Shown here: in pieces, positions 1 to 5,938 of the stretch | How positions within the stretch are numbered: the stretch's first letter is position 1 | Layout: each line of letters starts with the position of its first letter | Assembly (NCBI GenBank): GCA_016840025.1 | Contig: JAEOTF010000127.1 | Location: 1 to 7,769, forward strand | DNA from: Candidatus Hodarchaeota archaeon | GTDB taxonomy: Archaea > Asgardarchaeota > Heimdallarchaeia > Hodarchaeales > YT1-039 | Direction: 5' to 3' | Length of the DNA stretch: 7,769 bases | Program-made: the position numbers and the translations under genes | Notes under the pieces: generated by a model | Database searches by the model: none | What the model was told of the DNA's origin: nothing | The model's input: the letters and a program-made list of their open reading frames with translations, nothing else

Positions 1-666
1 CAGTTGTCCTGCGACAAGAGATCCTAGGATCATTACAATAAACCAAGCAGGCATTATTGGAAGAAACAAATTCATAAGTAATTCCTTTAGGAATGGATCA
101 TGTACCTTTTCGACGTACTTATAGACTGGTTTGTTCCATTTGCCAATCATAAATCGCCAGGAACCCTTAAGTTTCCATAGCTCTTTGACCCAGTCCGTTA
201 AGCCCATTAATTCTCCTGGCTTTGTGAAACCAATATCTTGAAGATCCTTCTTAGCCATTATCTTAGTTGCAGAAATAAGTTCTCTGATAGTTTTGTCATC
301 GTTAGGAAACTTTTCAATTAACTCCTGTTGAAGTTGTGCTAGATTATCATGAATATCAACGCTCATTCCCTGTTTCTCGCCAATGAACCGTCCATACATA
401 TTTAAGTTAACATAAGGAATTTTATCAACACCAATCTCTTTAAAAAGATTATAAATACGGTATCCAGGACGGTATCCAGTCAAGAAATGGATGCCACCAT
501 CAATTAGATATCCCTTTCGTTTCCAACAACTAGCTAAACCTCCAGGAACACGATGCTGTTCGAAAATGTGAGTTTGATACCCGTTCATCTGAGCGTAGCA
601 GCCTGTAGATAGCCCACCCAACCCTGCACCAATGATAATGATAGATTTCTCGGACATATTATCCAT
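1..666 (-). CDS. CrtI-type FAD-dependent oxidoreductase (phytoene desaturase / retinol saturase-like), N-terminal part
   Basis: 222 residues are visible and the frame is open through the left edge, so the C-terminal half is missing. Residues 4-30 form a dinucleotide-binding fold: SIIIIGAGLGGLSTG holds the GxGxxG loop, and the following strand ends FEQ, whose Glu would bind the FAD ribose. RVPGGLASCWKRKGYLIDGG and IHFLTG then match the second FAD signature of the phytoene desaturase / carotenoid isomerase / retinol saturase group. Enzymes of this group oxidise, reduce or isomerise polyene chains using FAD. The substrate cannot be told here and other amine-oxidase-like roles are possible. The start chosen (ATG 664-666) has GAGGT four bases upstream. 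A second in-frame ATG at 655-657 is the alternative and sits far from that site. Family confidence is high, substrate confidence low. Confidence 0.88.
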   Translation of the reverse strand, partial: MDNMSEKSIIIIGAGLGGLSTGCYAQMNGYQTHIFEQHRVPGGLASCWKRKGYLIDGGIHFLTGYRPGYRIYNLFKEIGVDKIPYVNLNMYGRFIGEKQGMSVDIHDNLAQLQQELIEKFPNDDKTIRELISATKIMAKKDLQDIGFTKPGELMGLTDWVKELWKLKGSWRFMIGKWNKPVYKYVEKVHDPFLKELLMNLFLPIMPAWFIVMILGSLVAGQL

Positions 667-727
667 CTCTACCTCTTTTTATCACATAAAATAATCTAAA
701 GCATCTGATTAAAGTATACTATACTAT

Positions 728-736
728 TATATAAAT
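728..736 (-). promoter_or_regulatory. TATA-like promoter element of the CrtI-type gene
   Basis: Read on the minus strand this is TTTATATAA. It lies about 60 bases before the ATG at 666, so an archaeal-type start some 25 bases downstream would give a leader of roughly 35-40 bases holding the GAGGT ribosome binding site. The match is by eye in an AT-rich spacer and other positions could serve. Confidence 0.4.
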
Positions 737-739
737 TTT

Positions 740-779
740 CTTAATTCGGAAATTCTGAAATTCAAAAATTCGAAATTTA
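740..779. repeat. 8-bp tandem repeat (xxxAATTC, four to five units)
   Basis: Four consecutive 8-base units end in AATTC: CTTAATTC, GGAAATTC, TGAAATTC and AAAAATTC. A degenerate fifth unit, GAAATTTA, follows. The array lies directly upstream of the TATA-like element of the minus-strand oxidoreductase gene, so it could be an operator. It could also be simple slippage in AT-rich DNA. The rest of the 667-920 spacer holds no gene that I can see. Confidence 0.55.
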
Positions 780-898
780 TGATGTCAGATCATTGAGGCA
801 TGGAGGAGTCGCAGTTCCATTTGGAGAGACCCATAAATAGTTTGCTTCTCCCTATTTGAAATTCAGGGATATACGAAGAAGAATTATGTAATACGAGG

Positions 899-920
899 AT
901 CAAAAATAAGTAATTTTGAT
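899..920 (-). terminator. Possible terminator of the methyltransferase gene
   Basis: A 7-bp inverted repeat (ATCAAAA / TTTTGAT) with an 8-base loop begins immediately after the methyltransferase stop codon. The transcribed minus strand contains TTATTTTTG, a U-rich stretch as used in archaeal termination. The stem is AT-only and weak. Confidence 0.35.
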
Positions 921-1547
921 TTAGAGTTTTTGAACGTAGTAATAGAGTCGAACATCTGTATAGGCGGGATCCGCTGCCCTTTGTTCTATTAGAATCTTAT
1001 CTACCCGAATAATTGTCATGTTAGAAAAGTATTTGTCGGGCTCGGAGTCGCGAAAGAAGCTGTGAAACCAATCTTCGTCTCTTCCGCTCATTTGATATTC
1101 ATGATCGCCAACTAACTTGCCCATCTCTCTCTCATTACAGAATGAGGACTCAACAGACATGAAATCCGCTAGGCAGTATCCTCCCCTACATAGAACTCTC
1201 TCCATTTCCTCAATTACGATTCCAGTATCTTTCTTAGTCAGGTGACATAAAGAGTTCTGAGTATAAACAAAGCTGAAAGACTCAGCTTCAAAGGGAATTT
1301 GTCTCATATCTCCCTGTTGGATATTCAGTTTGAATCGGTTCCGTTCTGCAAAAGCATTAGCAACAGCTATAGCTTTTTCTGAAATATCTATACCATATGT
1401 TTCATAACCTTTTTGTCGAAAGAAAGCAAGTGGGGGATACAGCCCACCAGCGCCACAGTCTAATAACTTCTTCTCAAGAGGACTAGATTTAATTAATTTG
1501 AGAAAGGTGTATATACATTCTGGCCAAATAACCTCTTGCATAACCAT
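921..1547 (-). CDS. SAM-dependent methyltransferase, class I (Methyltransf_11-like)
   Basis: 208 residues from the chosen start. Motif I is LDCGAGG at residues 29-35 (SAM-binding glycine loop). The acidic residue at the end of the next strand is D54 in YGIDIS, GDMRQIPF at 79-86 is the post-II motif, and SFSFVYTQNSLCH at 90-102 is the motif IV region. This is the order of a small-molecule class I methyltransferase. The substrate (quinone, lipid, metabolite) cannot be inferred. The frame stays open up to an ATG at 1622, but that 25-residue extension is hydrophobic and basic, unlike the family, and has no ribosome binding site. ATG 1545-1547 has AGGAG at 1552-1556. If transcription starts just before 1622, a leaderless longer form remains possible. 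The gene stands alone, divergent from the TerB-like/FNR operon. Confidence 0.85.
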   Translation of the reverse strand: MVMQEVIWPECIYTFLKLIKSSPLEKKLLDCGAGGLYPPLAFFRQKGYETYGIDISEKAIAVANAFAERNRFKLNIQQGDMRQIPFEAESFSFVYTQNSLCHLTKKDTGIVIEEMERVLCRGGYCLADFMSVESSFCNEREMGKLVGDHEYQMSGRDEDWFHSFFRDSEPDKYFSNMTIIRVDKILIEQRAADPAYTDVRLYYYVQKL

Positions 1548-1551
1548 TGAA

Positions 1552-1556
1552 CTCCT
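1552..1556 (-). promoter_or_regulatory. Ribosome binding site deciding the methyltransferase start
   Basis: AGGAG on the minus strand, four bases before ATG 1545-1547 and ten before a second ATG at 1539-1541. It argues against the longer form starting at 1622, which lacks such a site. Confidence 0.6.
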
Positions 1557-1688
1557 GTCTATAAAATTTCTTGATTTAATTGTTTTTTTCGAGATATGAA
1601 GAAGGAAAGCAAGAAAAATCATTTTTAACTATTATTTAGTTGATATTTTAGTGAAGAGACTATAAAAACTTCTATTCGGCAAAAGAGA

Positions 1689-1700
1689 ATATAAATAAAA
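1689..1700 (+). promoter_or_regulatory. TATA-like promoter element of the TerB-like/FNR operon
   Basis: ATATAAATAAAA preceded by a purine-rich stretch (AAAAGAGA) resembles an archaeal TATA box with its BRE. It lies about 50 bases before the ATG at 1746, leaving room for a leader of about 25 bases that contains AAGGTGA. Confidence 0.45.
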
Positions 1701-1733
1701 CAGCTAAAAAGAGAATCTTTCAAAGAATGAAAT

Positions 1734-1740
1734 AAGGTGA
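1734..1740 (+). promoter_or_regulatory. Ribosome binding site deciding the TerB-like start
   Basis: AAGGTGA, complementary to the 16S rRNA 3' end, lies five bases before ATG 1746. The GTG inside it (1737-1739) is in the same frame and could be taken for a start, but it is better read as part of the binding site. Confidence 0.7.
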
Positions 1741-1745
1741 CGCAA

Positions 1746-2099
1746 ATGAAAAGATCCCCTAAAGAATTAATCGCGCTATTGGAATTGACTATTGATTCAT
1801 GTTTGGAAATAGCAAAAATAGATGATAAAATCAGCAAAGATGAAAAAGCAATTATAGATAAATTGACTGAATGGAAATTAAAGCTAGAGCCTCAAATTAT
1901 GGAAATACTGGAGGCCAATTTAGACGAGAGCGATTTTTTTGATATTTTTCACCAACTACTATCTCCTGTTGTTGACTCTGTTTTCGAACAAGCACGAATG
2001 GATAGAAAAATTACTGTAGAAGAACAAAAGTTGTTGGATAATATCGTGGAAAAGTTAAGAGCGAAATCCATGCCAGATCATGAGAGGTATAAAAGATGA
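1746..2099 (+). CDS. Small TerB-like helical protein
   Basis: 117 residues, soluble, charged and all-helical by composition, with no signal peptide or membrane segment. Two similar halves are visible: IAKIDDKISKDE (residues 22-33) and QARMDRKITVEE (82-93). Each has the pattern A-x2-D-x-K-I-x3-E followed by a helix, and the Asp-Glu spacing is seven in both (D26/E33 and D86/E93). This acidic-turn pattern resembles the TerB/DjlA fold, where it lies between helices and can bind metal. The family call is tentative and the role unknown. The stop codon overlaps the start of the downstream flavoprotein by four bases (ATGA), so the two are translationally coupled and may act together, for example with this protein as a partner or regulator of the reductase. 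The start follows from the AAGGTGA site. Confidence 0.75.
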   Translation: MKRSPKELIALLELTIDSCLEIAKIDDKISKDEKAIIDKLTEWKLKLEPQIMEILEANLDESDFFDIFHQLLSPVVDSVFEQARMDRKITVEEQKLLDNIVEKLRAKSMPDHERYKR

Positions 2100-2902
2100 C
2101 AGCAGTTTCTGGACAAGTTAAACCCCTTTCTTCAAGATATATCATCGAAACTATTGGTGTAGTTTCGGAGTTGATACGACAAACTCCGAGTGTTCAAACC
2201 TTACGACTTAAGACTCCATATTTATCCCGTGAACAAAAGCCGTTTAGGTTTAAACCAGGTCAATTTATTTTGGTTCGTCCATTTATCGAGCATCTCAATA
2301 AAAAAGTCCCTCGTTCCTATTCCATAAGTTCTTCACCAACACGATCGATGACAGAGGACAGCTACTTTGATCTAACCGTTAGACAAACTGAAACACCGAC
2401 TGTAAGTAAGTGGCTCAATGATCGTAAAGTAGGAGATGAAATTCCGTTCCGAGGACCATATGGTAGTTTTGTTTGGGATTCCGAAGATCCCAATAGTGAG
2501 CAAATTTTCATGTTAGCGGGTGGGTCGGGAATAGCGCCTATGAAGGGTATCCTCGAATATATCTCTGACATGAATTTACCAAATAAACTCACCTTACTTT
2601 ATTCCAGCCGTACTCAAGAAGATATATTCTTTAAAAAAGAAGTACCTCAACTGGCTGAAAAAAGTGAAAATATTCAAATAATCATCACATTAACTAGAGA
2701 ACCACCAGACTCCGATTGGAAAGGCGCTCGAGGCAGATTCGGATTAGAAGAGATTAAACAAGTTATAAAAACAAATAATTACGATCTAGCTAAAACTATG
2801 TTCTATGTTTGTGGTACACCTGGATTTACAAAAGGGATGTGTCAGAATCTAGAGGAAATTGGAGTAGAACAGAATCGAATTAAATTAGAAAAATGGAACT
2901 AG
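2096..2902 (+). CDS. Ferredoxin-NADP+ reductase-type FAD/NAD(P)H oxidoreductase
   Basis: 268 residues, a usual length for a two-domain FNR without an iron-sulfur domain. The N-terminal beta-barrel carries the FAD motif RSYSIS (73-78) and GPYGSF (120-125). The C-terminal nucleotide-binding domain has MLAGGSGIAPMKGI (139-152), YSSRTQEDIF (169-178) and YVCGTPGF (237-244), and the chain ends KLEKWN. Such proteins pass electrons between NAD(P)H and a one-electron carrier such as ferredoxin or flavodoxin, or to an oxygenase or reductase partner. No cysteine cluster for 2Fe-2S is seen, so the partner must be separate. It is cytoplasmic. Translation is coupled to the TerB-like gene through the ATGA overlap, with GAGAGG upstream serving as binding site. 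The direction of electron flow and the acceptor are not visible. Confidence 0.92.
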   Translation: MTAVSGQVKPLSSRYIIETIGVVSELIRQTPSVQTLRLKTPYLSREQKPFRFKPGQFILVRPFIEHLNKKVPRSYSISSSPTRSMTEDSYFDLTVRQTETPTVSKWLNDRKVGDEIPFRGPYGSFVWDSEDPNSEQIFMLAGGSGIAPMKGILEYISDMNLPNKLTLLYSSRTQEDIFFKKEVPQLAEKSENIQIIITLTREPPDSDWKGARGRFGLEEIKQVIKTNNYDLAKTMFYVCGTPGFTKGMCQNLEEIGVEQNRIKLEKWN

Positions 2903-3020
2903 AAAAACTATAGGGGGAATATCACTAAAAATAACAAAAACAAACAGAACCGAGAAAGGAATTATTTCCTCAATAACCCAAGACTAGCAGTGCACGGTGC
3001 TTTTGCATAAACGATTTAGG

Positions 3021-3329
3021 TTAAGTACTTGCATGCGCAAGATGGGACTTAGAAATTTGTGGACGTAAATCATTTTTCTTCGATACAATTTTCAACTCAA
3101 TGATTTCATCAATCCAGAGGGTAAAGTAAATACGTAAATTACTAAAGTCCTCATTATGGAAATCACGGTACATAGTAACATAATAATCGCCATTATATTT
3201 TTTAATATATTTGGGAGACATAAAAGACGCAATTAAACTCCCATCCGCCGCTTTATAACGAACATGAACTTGTTTTTGTAAACGAATTGCATTTCGTAAC
3301 ATTACTATTATTGAACTGCCTTTATCCAT
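3021..3329 (-). CDS. Small WYL-domain-like protein
   Basis: 102 residues. The pattern from residue 10 to 80 is that of a stand-alone WYL domain: a helix (MLRNAIRLQKQ), then VHVRYKAADGSL, SPKYIKKYNGDYYVTMYRD and LRIYFTLWIDEIIEL. The DYYVTMY segment stands where WYL proteins have their W-Y-L strand. WYL domains bind ligands or nucleic acid and usually follow a helix-turn-helix domain in regulators, often near defence genes. Here no DNA-binding part precedes it. The start chosen (ATG 3327-3329) lies just after GGTGATC, a long match to the 16S 3' end. A GTG at 3341 would add four residues. The basic C-terminal tail (SKKNDLRPQISKSHLAH) is outside the domain. The family assignment is moderate and could be wrong, since key arginines of classic WYL domains are only partly matched. 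Confidence 0.6.
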   Translation of the reverse strand: MDKGSSIIVMLRNAIRLQKQVHVRYKAADGSLIASFMSPKYIKKYNGDYYVTMYRDFHNEDFSNLRIYFTLWIDEIIELKIVSKKNDLRPQISKSHLAHAST

Positions 3330-3331
3330 GT

Positions 3332-3338
3332 GATCACC
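3332..3338 (-). promoter_or_regulatory. Ribosome binding site of the WYL-like gene
   Basis: GGTGATC on the minus strand, complementary to the inner part of the 16S rRNA 3' end. It favours ATG 3329 over the GTG at 3341, which lies inside and before this site. Confidence 0.5.
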
Positions 3339-3388
3339 CACATAAGAAGCATGGATTTGGCATCTTTAATTGATGATGAGGGAGTAAT

Positions 3389-3684
3389 ATGAAAATATAA
3401 AATCCATCCGTTAAAAACAGCATATAGTACAGAAGAAGAACATGTAATTATAGGTCTAATAGTCAGAGTAGAAAACTTGTCTGTCGTAAATGTCGCAGCA
3501 AGGTATATGAAATTCCGACGGTATACCTGAAGCTTAATACGAGACAACTAAATGATATGAATGGTCATGAATTTGAACGATTCACAGTAATAAGTTCTCA
3601 TTCACAGTAACCAGTTCTTCTACAGATTCTTTAAAACTTTTAATGAAAAACTATGGGTGGAAGGGAATTAGCTCTTCAACCTAA
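3389..3684 (+). pseudogene. Decayed gene remnant, possibly zinc-ribbon / Mrr-like nuclease
   Basis: An ATG at 3389 follows GGGAG with good spacing, but its frame meets TAA at 3398 and TAG at 3425. The same frame then stays open to 3608 and reads protein-like: TCNYRSNSQSRKLVCRKC resembles a zinc ribbon with one half damaged, followed by MNGHEFERF, which recalls the G-x-E-F-E helix of Mrr-type restriction endonucleases. A 20-bp tandem duplication (3580-3619) ends the frame. Without it, the reading continues to a stop at 3682 and includes LLMKNYGWKGI, like the L-L-x4-G-[WY] that follows in Mrr. A second frame (3396-3530), reached by dropping one A from the AAAA at 3392-3395, gives MKYKIHPLKTAYS and VRVENLSVVNV, which could instead be a beta-sandwich start. 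Both readings are my inference. I see no gene in 3685-3824. Confidence 0.3.
3580..3619. repeat. 20-bp tandem duplication
   Basis: Two adjacent 20-base copies, ATTCACAGTAATAAGTTCTC (3580-3599) and ATTCACAGTAACCAGTTCTT (3600-3619), differ at three positions. Because 20 is not a multiple of three, the duplication shifts any frame crossing it. Its divergence shows that it is not a fresh event or a simple assembly stutter. Confidence 0.8.
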
Positions 3685-3824
3685 TTTTGCTTTGTTTCTT
3701 CTCCTTCTCTTTCACAAACTCAAAAGATGTAATGCACCTGAAGAATAATGCCAGGCTGTAATAGGGACTGAAGAAAGTAACTTGGAAATCTACTCCCAAT
3801 GGAGGAAAGAAAATACAATAGAAC

Positions 3825-3849
3825 GATGACCCAGAGGGTCTGGGTCATC
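3825..3849 (-). terminator. Hairpin terminator of the protease/membrane-protein unit
   Basis: GATGACCCAGA and TCTGGGTCATC form a perfect 11-bp stem around a GGG/CCC loop, ten bases beyond the stop of the minus-strand membrane protein gene. On the minus strand the hairpin is followed by a T-rich stretch (TTCTATTGTATTTTCTTT), which fits intrinsic termination. No gene on the plus strand ends here. Confidence 0.65.
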
Positions 3850-3858
3850 TATTAGTCC

Positions 3859-4572
3859 TTAGTATTTTACGAGTTTTTTTCGATAGCAAAACCATCTAGT
3901 AATAATTCCCAATGTTATCAAAGCGAGAATGACCGAAAAAGGCGCGAATATGACCGGTGCCGTTGAGTCGGGCGGGGTACGTACCTGCGTGCCTACTGAC
4001 CATCGGTCGATAGATGGGTATCGGACAAATTTTGTATGCACACCCACAAAAACGGTATCATTCGTTTTTAACGGGAAATCAGTAGTAAATTCGATGGTTG
4101 CTCTACTTTCGCGTGTTACTTCTGGTGAGCCTTGTTTAATGAAGGCAGCAGGGTCACTTCGAATATCACCCACTGAACTATTAATGGGCGGAACTTCTTC
4201 AATAGGGAGACCACTCACTTTATTATCAATAGTGGTGATGAATGCTTCCAAAATTTCAAATAGGATTTCATCTGGTTCTGGGAGAAATTCTTCGCTCCCC
4301 ACGTACAAAAGAACGACCTCAAACTGCACTGTGCCGTCTGTATACACGTTTGGATTCTCAATATCAACACCCACTGCGCCCCAAGGATCTGGTCTGGGTA
4401 CATCTGGATCTTGATGAAGTCCCAAGTCCACAATCAGCAACAAAAGAACTATCAGCACTAGGATTTTACCGTTTGGTTCAGTAATTCTAATTATTGTCCG
4501 GGCTAAGAACTTACATCGTCTTGACCTGTTATCCCACCAGTACATAATAGATTCTAAAGAATATTTAGACAC
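3859..4572 (-). CDS. Two-pass membrane protein with extracytoplasmic domain, unknown function
   Basis: 237 residues, not recognised. A basic N-terminus (RSRRCKFLARTIIR) is followed by a hydrophobic helix at residues 36-51 (GKILVLIVLLLLIVDL). Next comes a domain of about 150 residues rich in beta-type strands and Pro/Asp/Thr, with no cysteine. A second hydrophobic helix spans about 206-226 and the tail is basic (RWFCYRKKLVKY). The positive-inside rule places both ends in the cytoplasm and the middle outside. The spaced strands (VGVDIENPNVYTDGTVQFEV, RATIEFTTDFPLKTNDTVFV) suggest an immunoglobulin-like sandwich, and two sequons (NSS, NDT) could be glycosylated. The gene lies 58 bases after the S8 protease on the same strand and before a strong terminator, so it may be co-transcribed and be an anchor, partner or substrate. 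The start is GTG 4572, without a clear binding site. ATG 4545 is an alternative. Confidence 0.7.
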   Translation of the reverse strand: MSKYSLESIMYWWDNRSRRCKFLARTIIRITEPNGKILVLIVLLLLIVDLGLHQDPDVPRPDPWGAVGVDIENPNVYTDGTVQFEVVLLYVGSEEFLPEPDEILFEILEAFITTIDNKVSGLPIEEVPPINSSVGDIRSDPAAFIKQGSPEVTRESRATIEFTTDFPLKTNDTVFVGVHTKFVRYPSIDRWSVGTQVRTPPDSTAPVIFAPFSVILALITLGIITRWFCYRKKLVKY

Positions 4573-4599
4573 ATCTATCGCCCATTACACCGATTATAG

Positions 4600-4607
4600 T
4601 ATTTATT
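4600..4607 (-). promoter_or_regulatory. TATA-like element before the membrane protein gene
   Basis: AATAAATA on the minus strand lies about 30 bases before GTG 4572, so a transcript from here would be nearly leaderless. That would suit the lack of a ribosome binding site and would let this gene be expressed apart from the broken protease. Confidence 0.3.
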
Positions 4608-4630
4608 AACTCTAAGACTCAAAAGTGTTT

Positions 4631-5554
4631 TCATCGAGGAATGCCAGGAGGACCACCGCCACCACCGCCACCACCGGCACCGCCATTAATAAAGATAATA
4701 TACATAATTGCTTCCCATGCATCGGTAATCCCCCAGCCATAATGATTATTTTGCCATGAGGTTGCATACTGGTCATTGTTCATTTCATCAATGGTATTGT
4801 AGTTATGATTTCCAAGATCACAATGTCCGTGGATCGCCGTCTTAGCAAGAGACATACTGGGTAACTCGCCAGTCATAAGATGGTGAGCCTGAAAAACCAG
4901 TGCGAAAGCTCCAGCAACTACAGGGGTAGCAAAGCTAGTTCCACTAACATCTTTTAAATATAAACTCTGGCTGGTTGCTTCCTTGTACCAAGCCACGTTT
5001 ACATAGCCTGGCCCTGCTAGATCAATTGTTGGACCATAAGTTGAATATTTACATAGATCACCAATATCCCATCCATCTATTCCTGCTCCACGAGCTGGAT
5101 CTTGGTCTTTTTTAGTATAAGCCGAGCTTATCCCTTCAACATTATTGCACCCAGCTGGGTAGTGTATTGCGTTTGCTCCTGTATTACCTGCGCTGCTGAC
5201 CATAATTGTATTACCATCAGCTAAGAGATCATTTATTGCAGTTTCCATCTCCGGAATATTGATTTGAAAGCGATTAGAAAAGGATATTATATCTGGATCA
5301 CAAGTGGCAGCTAGCTCTTGAAAACCAGCAATAACGAGATCGTCGTCATAGTCATCACCAGCATCCAAGACATCTACTACAATCAGGTTCACATATGGTG
5401 CCATCTGTAGCACTGCACTCGCAATAGCAGTGCCATGACCCGTTCCATCACATACCCCTCTAACTACCCTCGATACCCCCCTGGAGTTCTTCTTGCCAAT
5501 CCCAGCTCGTATAATAAGGATCCCCGTCTTTAACATTGAAGTGAACTGCAACAA
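4631..5554 (-). CDS. Subtilisin-like serine protease (S8), C-terminal part after frameshift
   Basis: This frame carries most of the catalytic domain. The His motif is DGTGHGTAIAS, the oxyanion Asn lies in SSAGNTG, and the Ser motif is SGTSFATPVVAG, all intact. YGWGITDAWEAI is the usual end of the subtilase fold. True coding from this frame probably begins near 5480, where it joins the N-terminal part; the nominal start is a TTG at 5554 without a ribosome binding site. Joined, the protein has about 426 residues with D89, H159, N243 and S326 in the family order. The chain ends in a glycine run (GGAGGGGGGGGPPGIPR), which is unusual and could be a flexible tail or linker remnant. Substrate unknown. 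The gene is followed 58 bases later by a membrane protein gene on the same strand. Confidence 0.85.
   Translation of the reverse strand: MLQFTSMLKTGILIIRAGIGKKNSRGVSRVVRGVCDGTGHGTAIASAVLQMAPYVNLIVVDVLDAGDDYDDDLVIAGFQELAATCDPDIISFSNRFQINIPEMETAINDLLADGNTIMVSSAGNTGANAIHYPAGCNNVEGISSAYTKKDQDPARGAGIDGWDIGDLCKYSTYGPTIDLAGPGYVNVAWYKEATSQSLYLKDVSGTSFATPVVAGAFALVFQAHHLMTGELPSMSLAKTAIHGHCDLGNHNYNTIDEMNNDQYATSWQNNHYGWGITDAWEAIMYIIFINGGAGGGGGGGGPPGIPR
4653..4685 (-). repeat. 9-bp tandem repeat encoding a poly-glycine tail
   Basis: CCACCGCCA is repeated twice, then CCACCGGCA and CCGCCA on the plus strand. On the minus strand these encode a run of glycines near the C-terminus of the protease. Such repeats change length by slippage, so the tail length may vary among strains. 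Confidence 0.7.
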
Positions 5555-5912
5555 TAGTATAGGGAGCTATATAGTTGAGATCTATATATTGTACCACTCG
5601 ATTATAGGGCGTATTCTTGATAAAATCGTGAGAATCCAGGCCTGAATCAATTATAGCTACAGTAATACCTTCACCAGGATGGTTGCTTCCTAAACCCGAG
5701 ATTTCGCTATGTGCTTTCACTTTATTAGCCATTTTATATGCCAGACCATTATTAAACTCGCTTTCGGATATGGTGCCATATCTAATATCATCAATGTTAT
5801 CATCGATTGCAGTCGGTTTACCCATTACATGAGACCTATCTCGATTTGAAGCAATATAATATCTAGAATAACTCTTAACTCCACTGTCAACTCTTTTTTC
5901 ACTATTTTCCAC
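5460..5912 (-). CDS. Subtilisin-like serine protease (S8), N-terminal part before frameshift
   Basis: 150 residues to a premature stop. VAIIDSGLDSHDF (residues 85-97) is the catalytic Asp motif of subtilases, with D89 as the nucleophile-orienting Asp. Residues 1-80 have no signal peptide and could be a short pro-region. The last residues (GIEGS) come from reading past a run of six G (5476-5481). Dropping one G joins this frame to the one carrying His, Asn and Ser, so the gene is one protease split by a one-base excess. The start is GTG 5912 with no ribosome binding site. A good AGGAG (5947-5951) instead precedes an ATG at 5943, which stops after three codons but would enter this frame if one base were removed. 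Either the sequence has errors or the gene is decaying. The gene is divergent from the SIR2-TPR gene. Confidence 0.75.
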   Translation of the reverse strand: MENSEKRVDSGVKSYSRYYIASNRDRSHVMGKPTAIDDNIDDIRYGTISESEFNNGLAYKMANKVKAHSEISGLGSNHPGEGITVAIIDSGLDSHDFIKNTPYNRVVQYIDLNYIAPYTIVAVHFNVKDGDPYYTSWDWQEELQGGIEGS

Positions 5913-5938
5913 GAACCGTGTTGAATGCTGTTTAATGA

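Noticed and set aside
1625..1837. Minus-strand open frame of 70 codons
   Set aside because: It overlaps the promoter and start of the TerB-like gene on the opposite strand and shows no ribosome binding site or domain.
2362..2592. Minus-strand open frame within the FNR-type gene
   Set aside because: It is a shadow of a gene with clear FAD and NAD(P) motifs in the plus-strand frame.
2955..2975. Short hairpin AGGAA/TTCCT after the FNR-type gene as a terminator
   Set aside because: A five-base stem with no following T-run; too weak. The 2903-3020 spacer otherwise shows nothing that I can support.
3028..3041. Inverted repeat CTTGCATGCGCAAG
   Set aside because: It lies inside the last codons of the WYL-like gene, has short arms and no T-run on either side, so I do not call it a terminator or operator.
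3308..3547. Minus-strand open frame of 79 codons starting with TTG, overlapping the WYL-like gene
   Set aside because: No ribosome binding site, no recognisable domain, and it lies opposite the plus-strand gene remnant. Its hydrophobic stretches look like the complement of that remnant.
3929..4414. Plus-strand open frame of 161 codons
   Set aside because: It is fully antisense to the membrane protein gene, is Ser/Thr-rich without domain structure, and the minus-strand reading has coherent membrane helices, topology and a terminator.
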